Assembly: GCA_902495305.1 (NCBI GenBank)
Contig: CABUWG010000015.1
Location: 1 to 41,008 of the forward strand
DNA length: 41,008 bases
Origin: an uncultured Pseudomonadota bacterium
Lineage (GTDB): Bacteria > Pseudomonadota > Alphaproteobacteria > RF32 > CAG-239
Direction: 5' to 3'
The translations under genes and the position numbers were made by a program. Below the pieces are notes generated by a model that did no database searches, was not told the DNA's origin, and saw only the letters and a program-made list of their open reading frames with translations. Positions 7,355-16,034 of the stretch are shown piece by piece; position 1 is the stretch's first letter, and every line of letters starts with the position of its first letter.

Positions 7355-7618
7355 AAGAGGGTGGCGTAGCGGAGGGGTGAGCAACGAACAACGGGTTAGG
7401 AGAGAGGGGAGGCAGAGCGGAAAAGGTAAGGGAGAGGGCAGAGGAGGGAAAATAAGGGAAACGGGGAGAAAATGGGAATGGCAAGAACGGGAAAAGGGAA
7501 GGGAGAAGAGCGGGTGAGAATGAGAGAGAAGTTTGGAGGGGGAAAATGTGAAGTGGAGGTTGAGAGGAAGAAAACAAGGTCGGTGAATAGAGAGCGGGAG
7601 AGAATGAGGCAAAAGTTT
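7329..7618 (+). other. Long purine-rich (GA-rich) tract upstream of gene A
   Basis: About 290 bases are dominated by G and A on the plus strand, with many GGG, GGGG and GAGAG runs. The apparent long frames on the opposite strand here (Ser/Pro/Phe/Leu only) are products of this composition, not genes. The tract lies between the gene A promoter and mraY. Such tracts can form G-quadruplex, triplex or R-loop structures; whether this one does is untested. Confidence 0.8.
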
Positions 7619-7706
7619 TTTTATATTGTCAGATATTTTAAGGTTTATTTTAGAAATTGCGGGTAGGATTAAGAATAAAATTTTATGATCCGGGGGACTA
7701 TTGGGA

Positions 7707-8789
7707 ATGTTTAACAGTTTGTTTCAATCTGCAGCGAATGAATTGCCGGTTTTCAGCTCCACGCTTTGCTGGCGTACCGGCGGCGCTTTTTTTACCGCGT
7801 TTATTCTGGTTTTGCTTTTTGGGGAGCGAATCATTAATTATCTGCGCCTACATCAGGGAAAAGGCCAGCCGATCCGCGAAGACGGACCGCAGAGCCATTT
7901 GCTGACCAAAAAGGGAACGCCGACAATGGGCGGACTGATGATTTTGGGCAGCGGCATCCTGTCAACAATCCTCTGGGCGCATTGGAATGATCCTCTGGTT
8001 TGGGTTTGCATTTTGGTTTTGTTGGTTTATGGTTTTGTGGGTTTTGTTGATGACTATGTTAAGGTCAAAAAGCAGACGGCAAATGCCATGACGGCAAAAA
8101 TGAAGCTGCTTCTGCAGTTTTCGACGGCGTTGGTTTCGGTCTTGATTGTTTCTTATCTGACGCCGGAGCAAAACCGCTTTAGCCTGACAATTCCTTATTT
8201 TAAAAATCTGGCAGTTAATTTGTGGCTGTTTTATATTCCTTTTGCCATGATTGTGATTGTCGGGGCGTCTAATGCCGTGAATCTTTCCGACGGCTTGGAC
8301 GGGCTGGCTTCCGGACTGATGATTGCGGCTTTGTTTGTGTTTATGGTTTTTGCTTATATCGGCGGCAGTCCGCTGGTCGAGGTTTTTGCTGTTGCCAAGC
8401 TGCCGAACGTCGGCGAGGTTGCCGTTGTTTGTGCTGCCGTTATCGGCGGGTGTTTGGGCTTTTTGTGGTTTAATTGTGCGCCGGCGAAAGTTTTTATGGG
8501 CGATACCGGTTCTCTGGCTTTGGGCGGTTTGCTCGGTACGATTGCCGTTATGCTCAAGCAGGAAATTATACTGGCGATTGCAGGCGGTATTTTTGTGATT
8601 GAGGCCTTATCCGTTATGATTCAGGTGGCCTATTTTAAGAAAACCGGCGGCAAAAGATTTTTTAAAATGGCGCCGATACATCATCACTTTGAACAATCGG
8701 GCTGGCCGGAAACCCGTGTTGTCAGTCGTTTTTGGATTATGGCGCTGATTTTGGCTGTCATAGCCCTAATGTCTTTAACCGTGAGATAA
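7707..8789 (+). CDS. mraY: Phospho-N-acetylmuramoyl-pentapeptide-transferase
   Basis: MraY transfers phospho-MurNAc-pentapeptide onto undecaprenyl phosphate to make lipid I in the inner membrane. The 360-residue polytopic protein has the family landmarks GTPTMGG, FVDDYVKV (catalytic aspartate pair), NLSDGLDGLASG, FMGDTGSLALGG and MAPIHHHFEQSGWPE. I choose the ATG at 7707 because GGGGGA sits 9 bases upstream; the TTG six bases earlier is too close to it. This is the first gene of the division cluster here. The expected upstream murF is absent and is replaced by a purine tract and cysteine-rich gene A. Confidence 0.97.
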   Translation: MFNSLFQSAANELPVFSSTLCWRTGGAFFTAFILVLLFGERIINYLRLHQGKGQPIREDGPQSHLLTKKGTPTMGGLMILGSGILSTILWAHWNDPLVWVCILVLLVYGFVGFVDDYVKVKKQTANAMTAKMKLLLQFSTALVSVLIVSYLTPEQNRFSLTIPYFKNLAVNLWLFYIPFAMIVIVGASNAVNLSDGLDGLASGLMIAALFVFMVFAYIGGSPLVEVFAVAKLPNVGEVAVVCAAVIGGCLGFLWFNCAPAKVFMGDTGSLALGGLLGTIAVMLKQEIILAIAGGIFVIEALSVMIQVAYFKKTGGKRFFKMAPIHHHFEQSGWPETRVVSRFWIMALILAVIALMSLTVR

Positions 8790-8792
8790 AAA

Positions 8793-9929
8793 ATGATTAT
8801 TAATCTGGCCAGAAATTCCCGAAGTGTTTTGAGTAATTGGTGGTGGACCGTTGACAAGGTTCTGCTGTCTTTGATTTTGTCTTTGGTTATGGTCGGATTG
8901 CTGTTGACTTTTTCCGCCAGTCCGTCTGTGGCTAACCGGATTGGGGCGGACAGTTATCATTTTGTAAAACGGCAGTTGTTTTTTATGCCGTTAGCGTTGT
9001 CCCTGATGCTGTTTTTATCCATGCAAAGTCTGAAGGCCATCCGCCGCGTGGCTATTTTGGGATATGCCGCGACGATTGTTCTGATGCTTTTTACACTGAT
9101 ATGGGGTTTTGAAGTCAAAGGTGCGACGCGCTGGATCAGAATTTTGGGCTTTACGCTTCAGCCTTCTGAATTTGTTAAGCCGACTTTTATTGTCGTTGCG
9201 GCGTGGCTGTTTGACGGGCAGAATAAGTCGGCAAATTTTCCGGGAAATCTGATTTCTGTTTTTCTGTTTGTTTTAACAGTGGGCTTATTGCTGCTGCAAC
9301 CGGATGTCGGAATGACGATTGTCGTTTCTTCCATCTGGGCCTTTCAATTCTTTTTGGCGGGCTTATCCATAAAATTCGTGGCGGCGATGGGGCTGGGATT
9401 TCTGGCCATGCTGGTGACGGCTTATTTTACTTTTGACCATGTGCATAACCGCGTGAACCAGTTTTTGGCTTCCGGCGGCGAACTCAGTTATCAGGTCCGC
9501 AAGTCGCTGGAGGCTTTTCAGAACGGCAGCCTGTTTGGCAAAGGCCCCGGAGAAGGCGTGGTTAAGATGAATATTCCGGATGCGCATACCGATTTTATTT
9601 TTGCGGTAGCGGCGGAAGAATACGGATTGATTTTGTGCTTGTTTATTGTTGCCGTCTTTGCCATAATAGTCATACGTTCAATGATCATATCGCTTAAAGA
9701 CAACAACTTGTTTATTATTCTGTCGGCTTCCGGCCTGTGTGCGTCGTTCGGTGTGCAGGGCATTATTAATATGGCGTCTACGCTGCACCTGATGCCGACC
9801 AAAGGAATGACTATGCCGTTTGTTTCTTACGGCGGATCTTCGGTTTTGGCGACGGCGCTGGGAATGGGGATGCTGCTGGCAATTACCCGAAAAAATGTTC
9901 ATGCGGAGGATAAAGATGAAACGTACTAA
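8793..9929 (+). CDS. ftsW: Septal SEDS peptidoglycan glycosyltransferase
   Basis: FtsW polymerises lipid II at the division septum together with a class B PBP. The 378-residue protein has about ten membrane helices and the SEDS blocks KGATRWIRI, LQPSEFVKP, LLQPDVGM, HTDFIFAVAAEEYG and PFVSYGGSS. It is assigned to FtsW rather than RodA by its place between mraY and murG and because a separate rodA lies at 26738. It starts three bases after the mraY stop. murD, which normally sits between mraY and ftsW, is not here. Its end overlaps murG by 14 bases, so translational coupling is likely. Confidence 0.95.
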   Translation: MIINLARNSRSVLSNWWWTVDKVLLSLILSLVMVGLLLTFSASPSVANRIGADSYHFVKRQLFFMPLALSLMLFLSMQSLKAIRRVAILGYAATIVLMLFTLIWGFEVKGATRWIRILGFTLQPSEFVKPTFIVVAAWLFDGQNKSANFPGNLISVFLFVLTVGLLLLQPDVGMTIVVSSIWAFQFFLAGLSIKFVAAMGLGFLAMLVTAYFTFDHVHNRVNQFLASGGELSYQVRKSLEAFQNGSLFGKGPGEGVVKMNIPDAHTDFIFAVAAEEYGLILCLFIVAVFAIIVIRSMIISLKDNNLFIILSASGLCASFGVQGIINMASTLHLMPTKGMTMPFVSYGGSSVLATALGMGMLLAITRKNVHAEDKDETY

Positions 9930-11031
9930 AAAGAAAGCAAAACCTTTAATCTTTTTAACAGCCGGCGGAACCGGCGGTCATGTTTATCCGGCCGAGGCTC
10001 TGGCGGAAGAACTGTTAAAACGGGGATACCGGCTGGCACTGATTACCGACAGCCGCGGCAAAGACAATTATAAAGGGCATCTGGGCGAGATTCCGAATTA
10101 TGCGGTCTGGGCCGGAGCGATGGTCGGAAAGTCAAAATGGTTTAAGCTTAAGAGTTTGTTCAAGACATGTATCGGCATTTTACAGGCCGGTTTTCTGATT
10201 TTGAAAAAACGGCCGAAATGTGTGGTCGGGTTTGGTGGTTATGCCTCTTTTCCGGCATCGATGGCAGCCATCCTGCTCGGAACGGATTTGATTTTGCATG
10301 AGCAGAATGCGGTTATGAGCCGGACAAACCGTTTTTTGAGCAAGTATGCCTCGCTGATTGCGCAGAGTTTTAAAAATGTAAAATATACGCCGGCGAATGT
10401 TAAAACGCTGCTGACCGGTATGCCGGTGCGGGGGGCGATTGTCAAAACCGGAGAAGGAAAATATAAAGAACGTGCGGCGGCTGACGTTTTTCAGCTGCTG
10501 GTTCTGGGCGGAAGCCAAGGGGCAAAAGTGTTCAGCGAAGTCGTGCCGGCTGCGGTAGCCGCTTTGGACAAGTCTGAGCAGAAAAAGCTGAAGATTTTTC
10601 AACAATGCCGGAAAGATGACATAACGCTGGTTGAAAACGCTTATCAGGGGTGTGGTGCCGAGGTCGTGGTTTCTGCTTTTTTTGACAATATGGACGAGCT
10701 TTATGCTTCAACGGATTTGATTGTGTCGCGGGCGGGAGCGTCTTCGGTTTCGGAGATTGCAATTGCCGGCTTGCCGTCAGTTTTGGTTCCGCTGCCGATT
10801 GCCGCCGATGATCATCAGTCGTACAATGCCCAGACTTTGGGAGATGCCAAAGGAGCGGAGGTTATCCGGCAGAAAGACTTTACGCCGGAAGTACTGTCCG
10901 TCATTTTAAAAGAAGCGATTGCGAATCCGAAGAAGATGAAAAAAATGTCTGACAATGCCAAAAAGACAGCAATTAATGATGCGGCTCAGCGTTTTGCCGA
11001 TGCGGTGGAACGTGAAATTTCCGCAAGATAA
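9916..11031 (+). CDS. murG: UDP-GlcNAc:lipid I N-acetylglucosaminyltransferase
   Basis: MurG adds GlcNAc to lipid I, giving lipid II, on the cytoplasmic face of the membrane. The 371-residue GT28-type protein carries GGTGGHVYPA near the N-terminus, LILHEQNAVMSRTNR, VLGGSQGAKVFSE and SRAGASSVSEIAIAG. I start at the ATG at 9916, with GGAGGA five bases before it, inside the ftsW 3' end; the frame stays open further upstream but reads through ftsW with no family similarity. Its usual partner murC does not follow it; murB comes next. Confidence 0.97.
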   Translation: MKRTKKKAKPLIFLTAGGTGGHVYPAEALAEELLKRGYRLALITDSRGKDNYKGHLGEIPNYAVWAGAMVGKSKWFKLKSLFKTCIGILQAGFLILKKRPKCVVGFGGYASFPASMAAILLGTDLILHEQNAVMSRTNRFLSKYASLIAQSFKNVKYTPANVKTLLTGMPVRGAIVKTGEGKYKERAAADVFQLLVLGGSQGAKVFSEVVPAAVAALDKSEQKKLKIFQQCRKDDITLVENAYQGCGAEVVVSAFFDNMDELYASTDLIVSRAGASSVSEIAIAGLPSVLVPLPIAADDHQSYNAQTLGDAKGAEVIRQKDFTPEVLSVILKEAIANPKKMKKMSDNAKKTAINDAAQRFADAVEREISAR

Positions 11032-11045
11032 CGTCAGGAGGAAAA

Positions 11046-11981
11046 ATGTTGAGATTAAAACGGCTGTGGCCGAAAAGAAAAAAACTGGTGGATTTTCTTC
11101 CTGAAGTCAGGGGGCGTTATGATACTGACGTGCCAATGTCAAAATATACATGGTTTGGGGTCGGCGGTCCGGCTGATGTAATGTATCATCCGGAAGATGA
11201 AGACGATTTGGGCTTTTTTCTTAAGATGATGCCGTATAATCTGCCGGTGTGCGTGGTTGGCGGCGGTTCTAACCTGCTGGTGCGCGACGGCGGAATTACC
11301 GGTGTGGTTATTCGTCTGGACAGCAGATATTTTAAGCAGATTAAAATAGAAGATAACGAGATTACCTGTTTTGCCGGCGTGCGTAATGCCGATTTGAAAA
11401 AGATTATGCTGGAGAATGAGCTCGGCGGGTTGGAGTTTTTGTGTTCCATTCCCGGCGTTATCGGCGGTTCGGTCAAGACCAATGCCGGTTGTTTTGGGCG
11501 GTGCGTAAAAGACGTGATTGCCCGCGCGACGATTGTAAACGGCCGTGGCGAAAAAGAAACGGTGACGGTTGATGATTTGATGCTTTCTTATCGCAGCAGC
11601 TTTTTTCCCGATGACTGGATTATTACGTCCATTACTTTTCGGGCGGCAAAGGACAAAAAAGAAAATATTGCCCGTATTCTGGAAGAGCAGCGGCAGTACA
11701 GAATTGCCAATCAGCCGTATAATGAAAAAACGGCCGGTTCAACCTTTAAAAATCCCGAGGGTCTGAAAGCCTGGGAACTGATTAAGAAATCCGGTTGCTG
11801 CGGGTTGAGCGTTAACGGTGCCAAGGTTTCGGAAAAACACTGCAATTTTTTAATTAACACCGGCAAGGCAACGGCTAACGATATTGAAACGCTGGGAGAA
11901 GAGATTATTAACCGGGTTAAGGAAAAGACTTCCATTGTTTTAGAATGGGAAGTCAAACGCATGGGAATTATGAAGAAGTAA
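11046..11981 (+). CDS. murB: UDP-N-acetylenolpyruvoylglucosamine reductase
   Basis: MurB is the FAD- and NADPH-dependent reductase that forms UDP-MurNAc in the cytoplasm. The 311-residue protein has the FAD-binding blocks YTWFGVGGPADV, VGGGSNLLVRDGG and PGVIGGSVKTNAGCFG, then YRSSFFPD and AGSTFKNPEG with the catalytic serine region, and KVSEKHCNFLIN. The length fits the type II form. CAGGAGG lies six bases before the ATG. Its stop TAA shares one base with the ATG of ftsQ. Confidence 0.96.
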   Translation: MLRLKRLWPKRKKLVDFLPEVRGRYDTDVPMSKYTWFGVGGPADVMYHPEDEDDLGFFLKMMPYNLPVCVVGGGSNLLVRDGGITGVVIRLDSRYFKQIKIEDNEITCFAGVRNADLKKIMLENELGGLEFLCSIPGVIGGSVKTNAGCFGRCVKDVIARATIVNGRGEKETVTVDDLMLSYRSSFFPDDWIITSITFRAAKDKKENIARILEEQRQYRIANQPYNEKTAGSTFKNPEGLKAWELIKKSGCCGLSVNGAKVSEKHCNFLINTGKATANDIETLGEEIINRVKEKTSIVLEWEVKRMGIMKK

Positions 11982-12850
11982 TGTTTGGAAAAAACAAGAC
12001 CAAAATAGCGCCCGATCCGCTGGAAGATATTGTCAGGCTTCCGGCAGAGTGGCCTTATCGTTTGGTCGGCAGTCTGGTTGTGCTCGGGGTGATTTTGGTT
12101 TTGGCTTCTTTAACGGCGACGGTCAAGCAAAGTCTGGTCAGCAAACAGTTCGGCGAATGGGCGCAGGAGTTTTATGCCTTTAGCGGAAAGCACGGTTTTG
12201 GCGTGGACGAGGTTTTGGTATTCGGGCATGAAAAAACGAGCGCTGAAGAATTGCGTCAGGCCGTAGGGCTGAGCCGGGACGATAATATTTTTCAGGTTGA
12301 TGTGGCGGAAATTAAAGAACGGGTTGAGGCGTTGCCGTGGGTGAAGTCGGCGGTGGTTAAAAAATCTTTTATGCCGAATGTGGTGCAAATCAGCATTGTT
12401 GAAAAGCAGGTGAAGTCGATTTGGCAGATTTCGGAAAAGTTTCATCCGATAGATGAAGACGGCAAGGTTATTCAGGCCGATTTTAAACCGGACAAGCCGA
12501 TTTTGCTGATTGTCGGCGCAGGGGCTCCGGAAAATATTAATGCATTGCTTGAGATTATTCAAAAAGACAATGCCGTTTTTAAGCGGGTGAAGGTAGCGAA
12601 TTATATTTCGCAGCGGCGTTGGAATCTGGTTTTGGACGACATCCGGAACGGCATTACCGTGAAGCTGCCGGAAGAGGGAATTGAAAAAGCGTGGAAAAAA
12701 TTATTAAAATTAAATACGACAAAAGGGATTCTTAAACGTAAATTAACCATAATTGATTTAAGGTTAAAGGATAAGGTGGTTATCAAGCTTAAAAAAACGG
12801 CTCTTAAAGAACCGCTTAAGCTTAATAACGGCAAGGAAAGGGCAACCTGA
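11981..12850 (+). CDS. ftsQ: Cell division protein FtsQ
   Basis: FtsQ is a bitopic divisome protein that links early and late division proteins. The 289-residue product has a cytoplasmic N-terminus, one membrane helix at about residues 24-44 (VGSLVVLGVILVLASLTA), a POTRA domain (VLVFGHEKTSAEELRQAVG, then DVAEIKERVEALPWVKSAVVKK) and a FtsQ/DivIB beta domain with basic C-terminus. The ATG at 11981 overlaps the murB stop as TAATG, typical of coupled genes; an earlier in-frame start at 11945 would lie inside murB. The POTRA region and position between murB and ftsA decide the call. Confidence 0.92.
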   Translation: MFGKNKTKIAPDPLEDIVRLPAEWPYRLVGSLVVLGVILVLASLTATVKQSLVSKQFGEWAQEFYAFSGKHGFGVDEVLVFGHEKTSAEELRQAVGLSRDDNIFQVDVAEIKERVEALPWVKSAVVKKSFMPNVVQISIVEKQVKSIWQISEKFHPIDEDGKVIQADFKPDKPILLIVGAGAPENINALLEIIQKDNAVFKRVKVANYISQRRWNLVLDDIRNGITVKLPEEGIEKAWKKLLKLNTTKGILKRKLTIIDLRLKDKVVIKLKKTALKEPLKLNNGKERAT

Positions 12851-12904
12851 CGAAGGAAGCCGCGGCCGTAAAACAAACCGGAAAGTTTGGAGAAGGGGGA
12901 GAAC

Positions 12905-14146
12905 TTGAACAAGTCGTCAACATTTGCAGCTTTGGATGTGGGATCTTCAAAAGTTTGTTGTGTGATTGCGAAAGTCAGCCGTGAAGGGCAAATTAAAATT
13001 GCCGGTTACGGTTACAATGCTTCCAGCGGTATTAAAAACGGCGTGGTAACAGATATTAACAAGGCAACACTGGCGGTCTGCAATGCCGTTGAGGCGGCCG
13101 AACAACGCGCTAACGAACGTATCAGTAAAATTATTGTTAATATTTCCGGTGACAAGGTTCACAGTTCTATTAAAAATGCAGCAATTTCTCTTAATAAAAA
13201 CCGTCCGATTAATGAAGCTGATTTGAATAAGGTTTTGGAAAAAGGGCTGAACAAAATCAGTGTCGACGGCTGTGATCTGGTGCACTGCCTGCCGACGAAC
13301 TATCGTCTGGACGGCGGTGAGGAGATTAAAGATCCGCGAAATATTTTTGCCGAAAAGCTGGCCGTTGATATTGTGCTCGGACTGGTGCCCGACATTACTT
13401 ACCGCAATCTTTCAACCGTGATTGAGAATGCCCATCTTGAAATTGTCGGCAGGGCTTTTTCTTCTTATGCTTCCGGACTGGCCTGTCTGGTGGAAGATGA
13501 AAAAGAGATTGGCGCGACGGTTATTGATATTGGCGGCGGAACAACCAGCATTGCCACGTTCCGGCACGGGTATCCGGTGTATTTTGCAGCATTGCCGGTG
13601 GGCGGCAATAACGTGACGAACGACATTGCTTACGGACTGACGACGTCCATTGCCAATGCCGAACGGCTGAAGACTTATCACGGCTGCGCTTTTTTGACCA
13701 GCAAAGACAAAGAAGAAACCATTAACGTTTATCCGGTCGGTGAGGAAGATGACAGCAGCATTCGTCAGATTACCAAGGCTGATTTAATTAGTATCATTAC
13801 GCCGCGGATTGAAGAAATTTTTGAACTTGTCAACATGAAGCTGGAAGAGCAGGGGCTGAAAGACATGCCGAGCCATCGCGTGGTTTTGACCGGCGGCGGC
13901 AGCCAGCTTCCGGGTATTCGCGAAGTTGCGACAATGGTGTTGGACAAGGAAGTGCGGGTATGGAAGCCGAAGGCCGACATCAACCAGCCCGAGGTCTTTA
14001 CGAATCCGGCTTATTCAACCTGTGTCGGATTGTTGATGTATGCCCTGAATTATACGGAAAAACGCCCAAATAAAATTATTAACAAACCGGTTCGCAGCGT
14101 CGGCGGATTGGGCAAAATTTTCTCGTGGATAAAACAAAATTTTTAA
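12905..14146 (+). CDS. ftsA: Cell division protein FtsA
   Basis: FtsA is the actin-like ATPase that tethers FtsZ to the membrane. The 413-residue product shows the nucleotide-binding blocks ALDVGSSKVCCVIAK, TVIDIGGGTTSIATF and VVLTGGGSQLPGI, and a C-terminal amphipathic helix GLGKIFSWIKQNF for membrane attachment. The best start is a TTG at 12905, since AAGGGGGA ends five bases before it; another TTG at 12887 overlaps this Shine-Dalgarno region less favourably. No ATG is available near the conserved N-terminus. It is followed by a 68-base AT-rich spacer, then ftsZ. Confidence 0.95.
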   Translation: MNKSSTFAALDVGSSKVCCVIAKVSREGQIKIAGYGYNASSGIKNGVVTDINKATLAVCNAVEAAEQRANERISKIIVNISGDKVHSSIKNAAISLNKNRPINEADLNKVLEKGLNKISVDGCDLVHCLPTNYRLDGGEEIKDPRNIFAEKLAVDIVLGLVPDITYRNLSTVIENAHLEIVGRAFSSYASGLACLVEDEKEIGATVIDIGGGTTSIATFRHGYPVYFAALPVGGNNVTNDIAYGLTTSIANAERLKTYHGCAFLTSKDKEETINVYPVGEEDDSSIRQITKADLISIITPRIEEIFELVNMKLEEQGLKDMPSHRVVLTGGGSQLPGIREVATMVLDKEVRVWKPKADINQPEVFTNPAYSTCVGLLMYALNYTEKRPNKIINKPVRSVGGLGKIFSWIKQNF

Positions 14147-14226
14147 TCTTGGTAACTAAAACTTAATTATTGAATGCGTATACTGGTATCCAAAGTGTAT
14201 TTTAGTATTTTGGAGTGAGAAGCACC

Positions 14227-15915
14227 ATGTCAATCAAATTAGCCGTTCCTGAGAAAACAGTTATGCATTTGAAACCGCGGATTTCGGTCATAGGTGTCGG
14301 CGGCGGCGGCGGAAATGCCGTAAATAACATGATTGCGCAAAATCTGGAAGGCGTGGATTTTATTGTTGCCAATACGGATGCTCAGGCGCTGGCTCATTCT
14401 TCTGCCAGCCGCAAAATCCAGCTCGGACTTGAGACAACTCAGGGGCTGGGCGCAGGTGCGCGGCCGGAGGTTGGAAAACTGGCAGCGGAAGAAGCCCGTG
14501 AGGAGATTGAGAAAGAGCTCGAAGGCGCCAATATGGTGTTTATTACGGCCGGTATGGGCGGCGGTACGGGCAGCGGTGCGGCTCCGGTTGTGGCTAAAAT
14601 TGCCAAAGAAAAGGGAATTCTGACGGTCGGCGTAGTGACCAAGCCTTTTCAGTTTGAAGGCCGGAAGAGAATGGAGACAGCCGAAAGCGCTGTTGAGACT
14701 TTTACCAGCGAAGTAGACAGTATTATCATTATTCCGAACCAGAATCTGTTTCGGGTTGCCGATAAAAAGACAACGCTGGCCGATGCTTTTGTGATGGCGG
14801 ATAATGTTTTGTATGCCGGTGTGCGTTCCATTACCGACTTGATGATGATGCCGGGGCTGATTAACCTTGATTTTGCCGATATTAAGTCGATTATGGAAGA
14901 CAAAGGCAAGGCGATTATGGGAACGGGAGAGGCCGAAGGCGAAGATCGGGCCGTGAAGGCCGCCGAGCAGGCTCTTTCCAATCCGCTGCTTGATGATTGC
15001 TCCATGCGCGGTGCCAAAGGCGTGCTGATTAACATTACCGGCGGTTCGGACATTACGTTGTTTGAAATTGATGAGGCAGCCAGCCGCATTAAAGAAGAAG
15101 TTGATGAAGAGGCCAATATTATTTTCGGTTCCAGCTATGACGAAGCTTTGGTTGGAAAAATCCGCGTGTCTATCGTGGCGACCGGAATTGGTGAAAAAGC
15201 TGCGGTTAAGGCCAAGGCGCCGAAAGCTCAAGATTATATTGCCGAAAGCTTTGCAGAAGAAAAAGTTTCGGCTCCGATTGCTCCGAATGTTGAAATTGAT
15301 TCAAATTTGGAGAAGTTCTCAGCCCATGATATTGACGAGGCTGCAGAAATGGAAGAAGCTATTGATGCTGCAGAGATAGTTTCATTTGAAGAAGAACGAA
15401 TCGAGGAAGACGCCGCAGAGACAGTTGCGGCTCCTGCAGCGGCAGCTCCCGCAGAAGTGAGAAGTTTTGAAGATTTTGACATGATTGAAAAGTCTTCTGC
15501 CATGGGTGAAATGCCAAAAGCCTCGGCTTTGTTCAAAGCTATTATTAACAAAAACGAAGATACCTCCGCTAATGATGCCAATACGCTGAACAATATTCTG
15601 GCATCGGACGACAATGTTTTTGCTGCCAAAACGACAGTAAGAGTTGTTGAGGAAGAACCGGAACTGTTTCCGGATCATAATCCGGGTATTTTTGCTCCGA
15701 AAAGAGAAGAACCGGAGCAGCTCATTGTTGATGACGAAGAAGAACATACACCGACCCTGATTGAAAGAGTTACCGGTTTTTCAATTGCCAGAAGAAACCG
15801 TAAGAAGATGAAGGAAAACGAACGTTTTCAGGAGCCGGTTTCTCCGTCTTTTGCCGACAATGACTATGAAGATAAAATGAATCTGGATATTCCGTCCTTC
15901 TTGCGCAGAAGATAA
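14227..15915 (+). CDS. ftsZ: Cell division GTPase FtsZ
   Basis: FtsZ forms the tubulin-like ring at midcell. The 562-residue protein has ISVIGVGGGGGNAVNNM, GMGGGTGSGAAPVVA (tubulin signature loop) and NLDFADIKSIM in the GTPase core up to about residue 330. It then has a 200-residue Ala/Glu-rich acidic linker and the C-terminal peptide LDIPSFLRRR that binds FtsA. Such long linkers are usual in Alphaproteobacteria. The ATG at 14227 is chosen, with TGGAG 11 bases upstream; a GTG at 14215 lies inside that ribosome-binding site. A strong terminator follows, and lpxC, a common neighbour, is absent. Confidence 0.97.
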   Translation: MSIKLAVPEKTVMHLKPRISVIGVGGGGGNAVNNMIAQNLEGVDFIVANTDAQALAHSSASRKIQLGLETTQGLGAGARPEVGKLAAEEAREEIEKELEGANMVFITAGMGGGTGSGAAPVVAKIAKEKGILTVGVVTKPFQFEGRKRMETAESAVETFTSEVDSIIIIPNQNLFRVADKKTTLADAFVMADNVLYAGVRSITDLMMMPGLINLDFADIKSIMEDKGKAIMGTGEAEGEDRAVKAAEQALSNPLLDDCSMRGAKGVLINITGGSDITLFEIDEAASRIKEEVDEEANIIFGSSYDEALVGKIRVSIVATGIGEKAAVKAKAPKAQDYIAESFAEEKVSAPIAPNVEIDSNLEKFSAHDIDEAAEMEEAIDAAEIVSFEEERIEEDAAETVAAPAAAAPAEVRSFEDFDMIEKSSAMGEMPKASALFKAIINKNEDTSANDANTLNNILASDDNVFAAKTTVRVVEEEPELFPDHNPGIFAPKREEPEQLIVDDEEEHTPTLIERVTGFSIARRNRKKMKENERFQEPVSPSFADNDYEDKMNLDIPSFLRRR

Positions 15916-15941
15916 GCGGAAAAGTTTAATTATTTTGCCAT

Positions 15942-15998
15942 AAAAAAAACTCTCTTTTCTCTATCCTTTGAAAGGGTGAAAAAAAGAGAGTTTTTTTT
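15942..15998. terminator. Strong intrinsic terminator between ftsZ and gene B
   Basis: A perfect 17-bp inverted repeat (15942-15958 with 15982-15998) contains the core ACTCTCTTTT/AAAAGAGAGT and eight-base A and T runs at its ends. It can stop transcription from both ftsZ and convergent gene B. Confidence 0.9.
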
Positions 15999-16034
15999 GT
16001 TGGGTGAATGCTCCGATTTTAACAGGAGAGGTGA

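Noticed and set aside
7296..7612. Two minus-strand open frames rich in Ser, Pro, Phe and Leu
   Set aside because: They read the pyrimidine strand of the GA-rich tract, have no family similarity or ribosome-binding site, and overlap each other in different frames.
14239..15231. A 330-residue open frame antisense to ftsZ
   Set aside because: It is fully inside ftsZ, has atypical His/Asn-rich composition, and ftsZ is unmistakable on the other strand.
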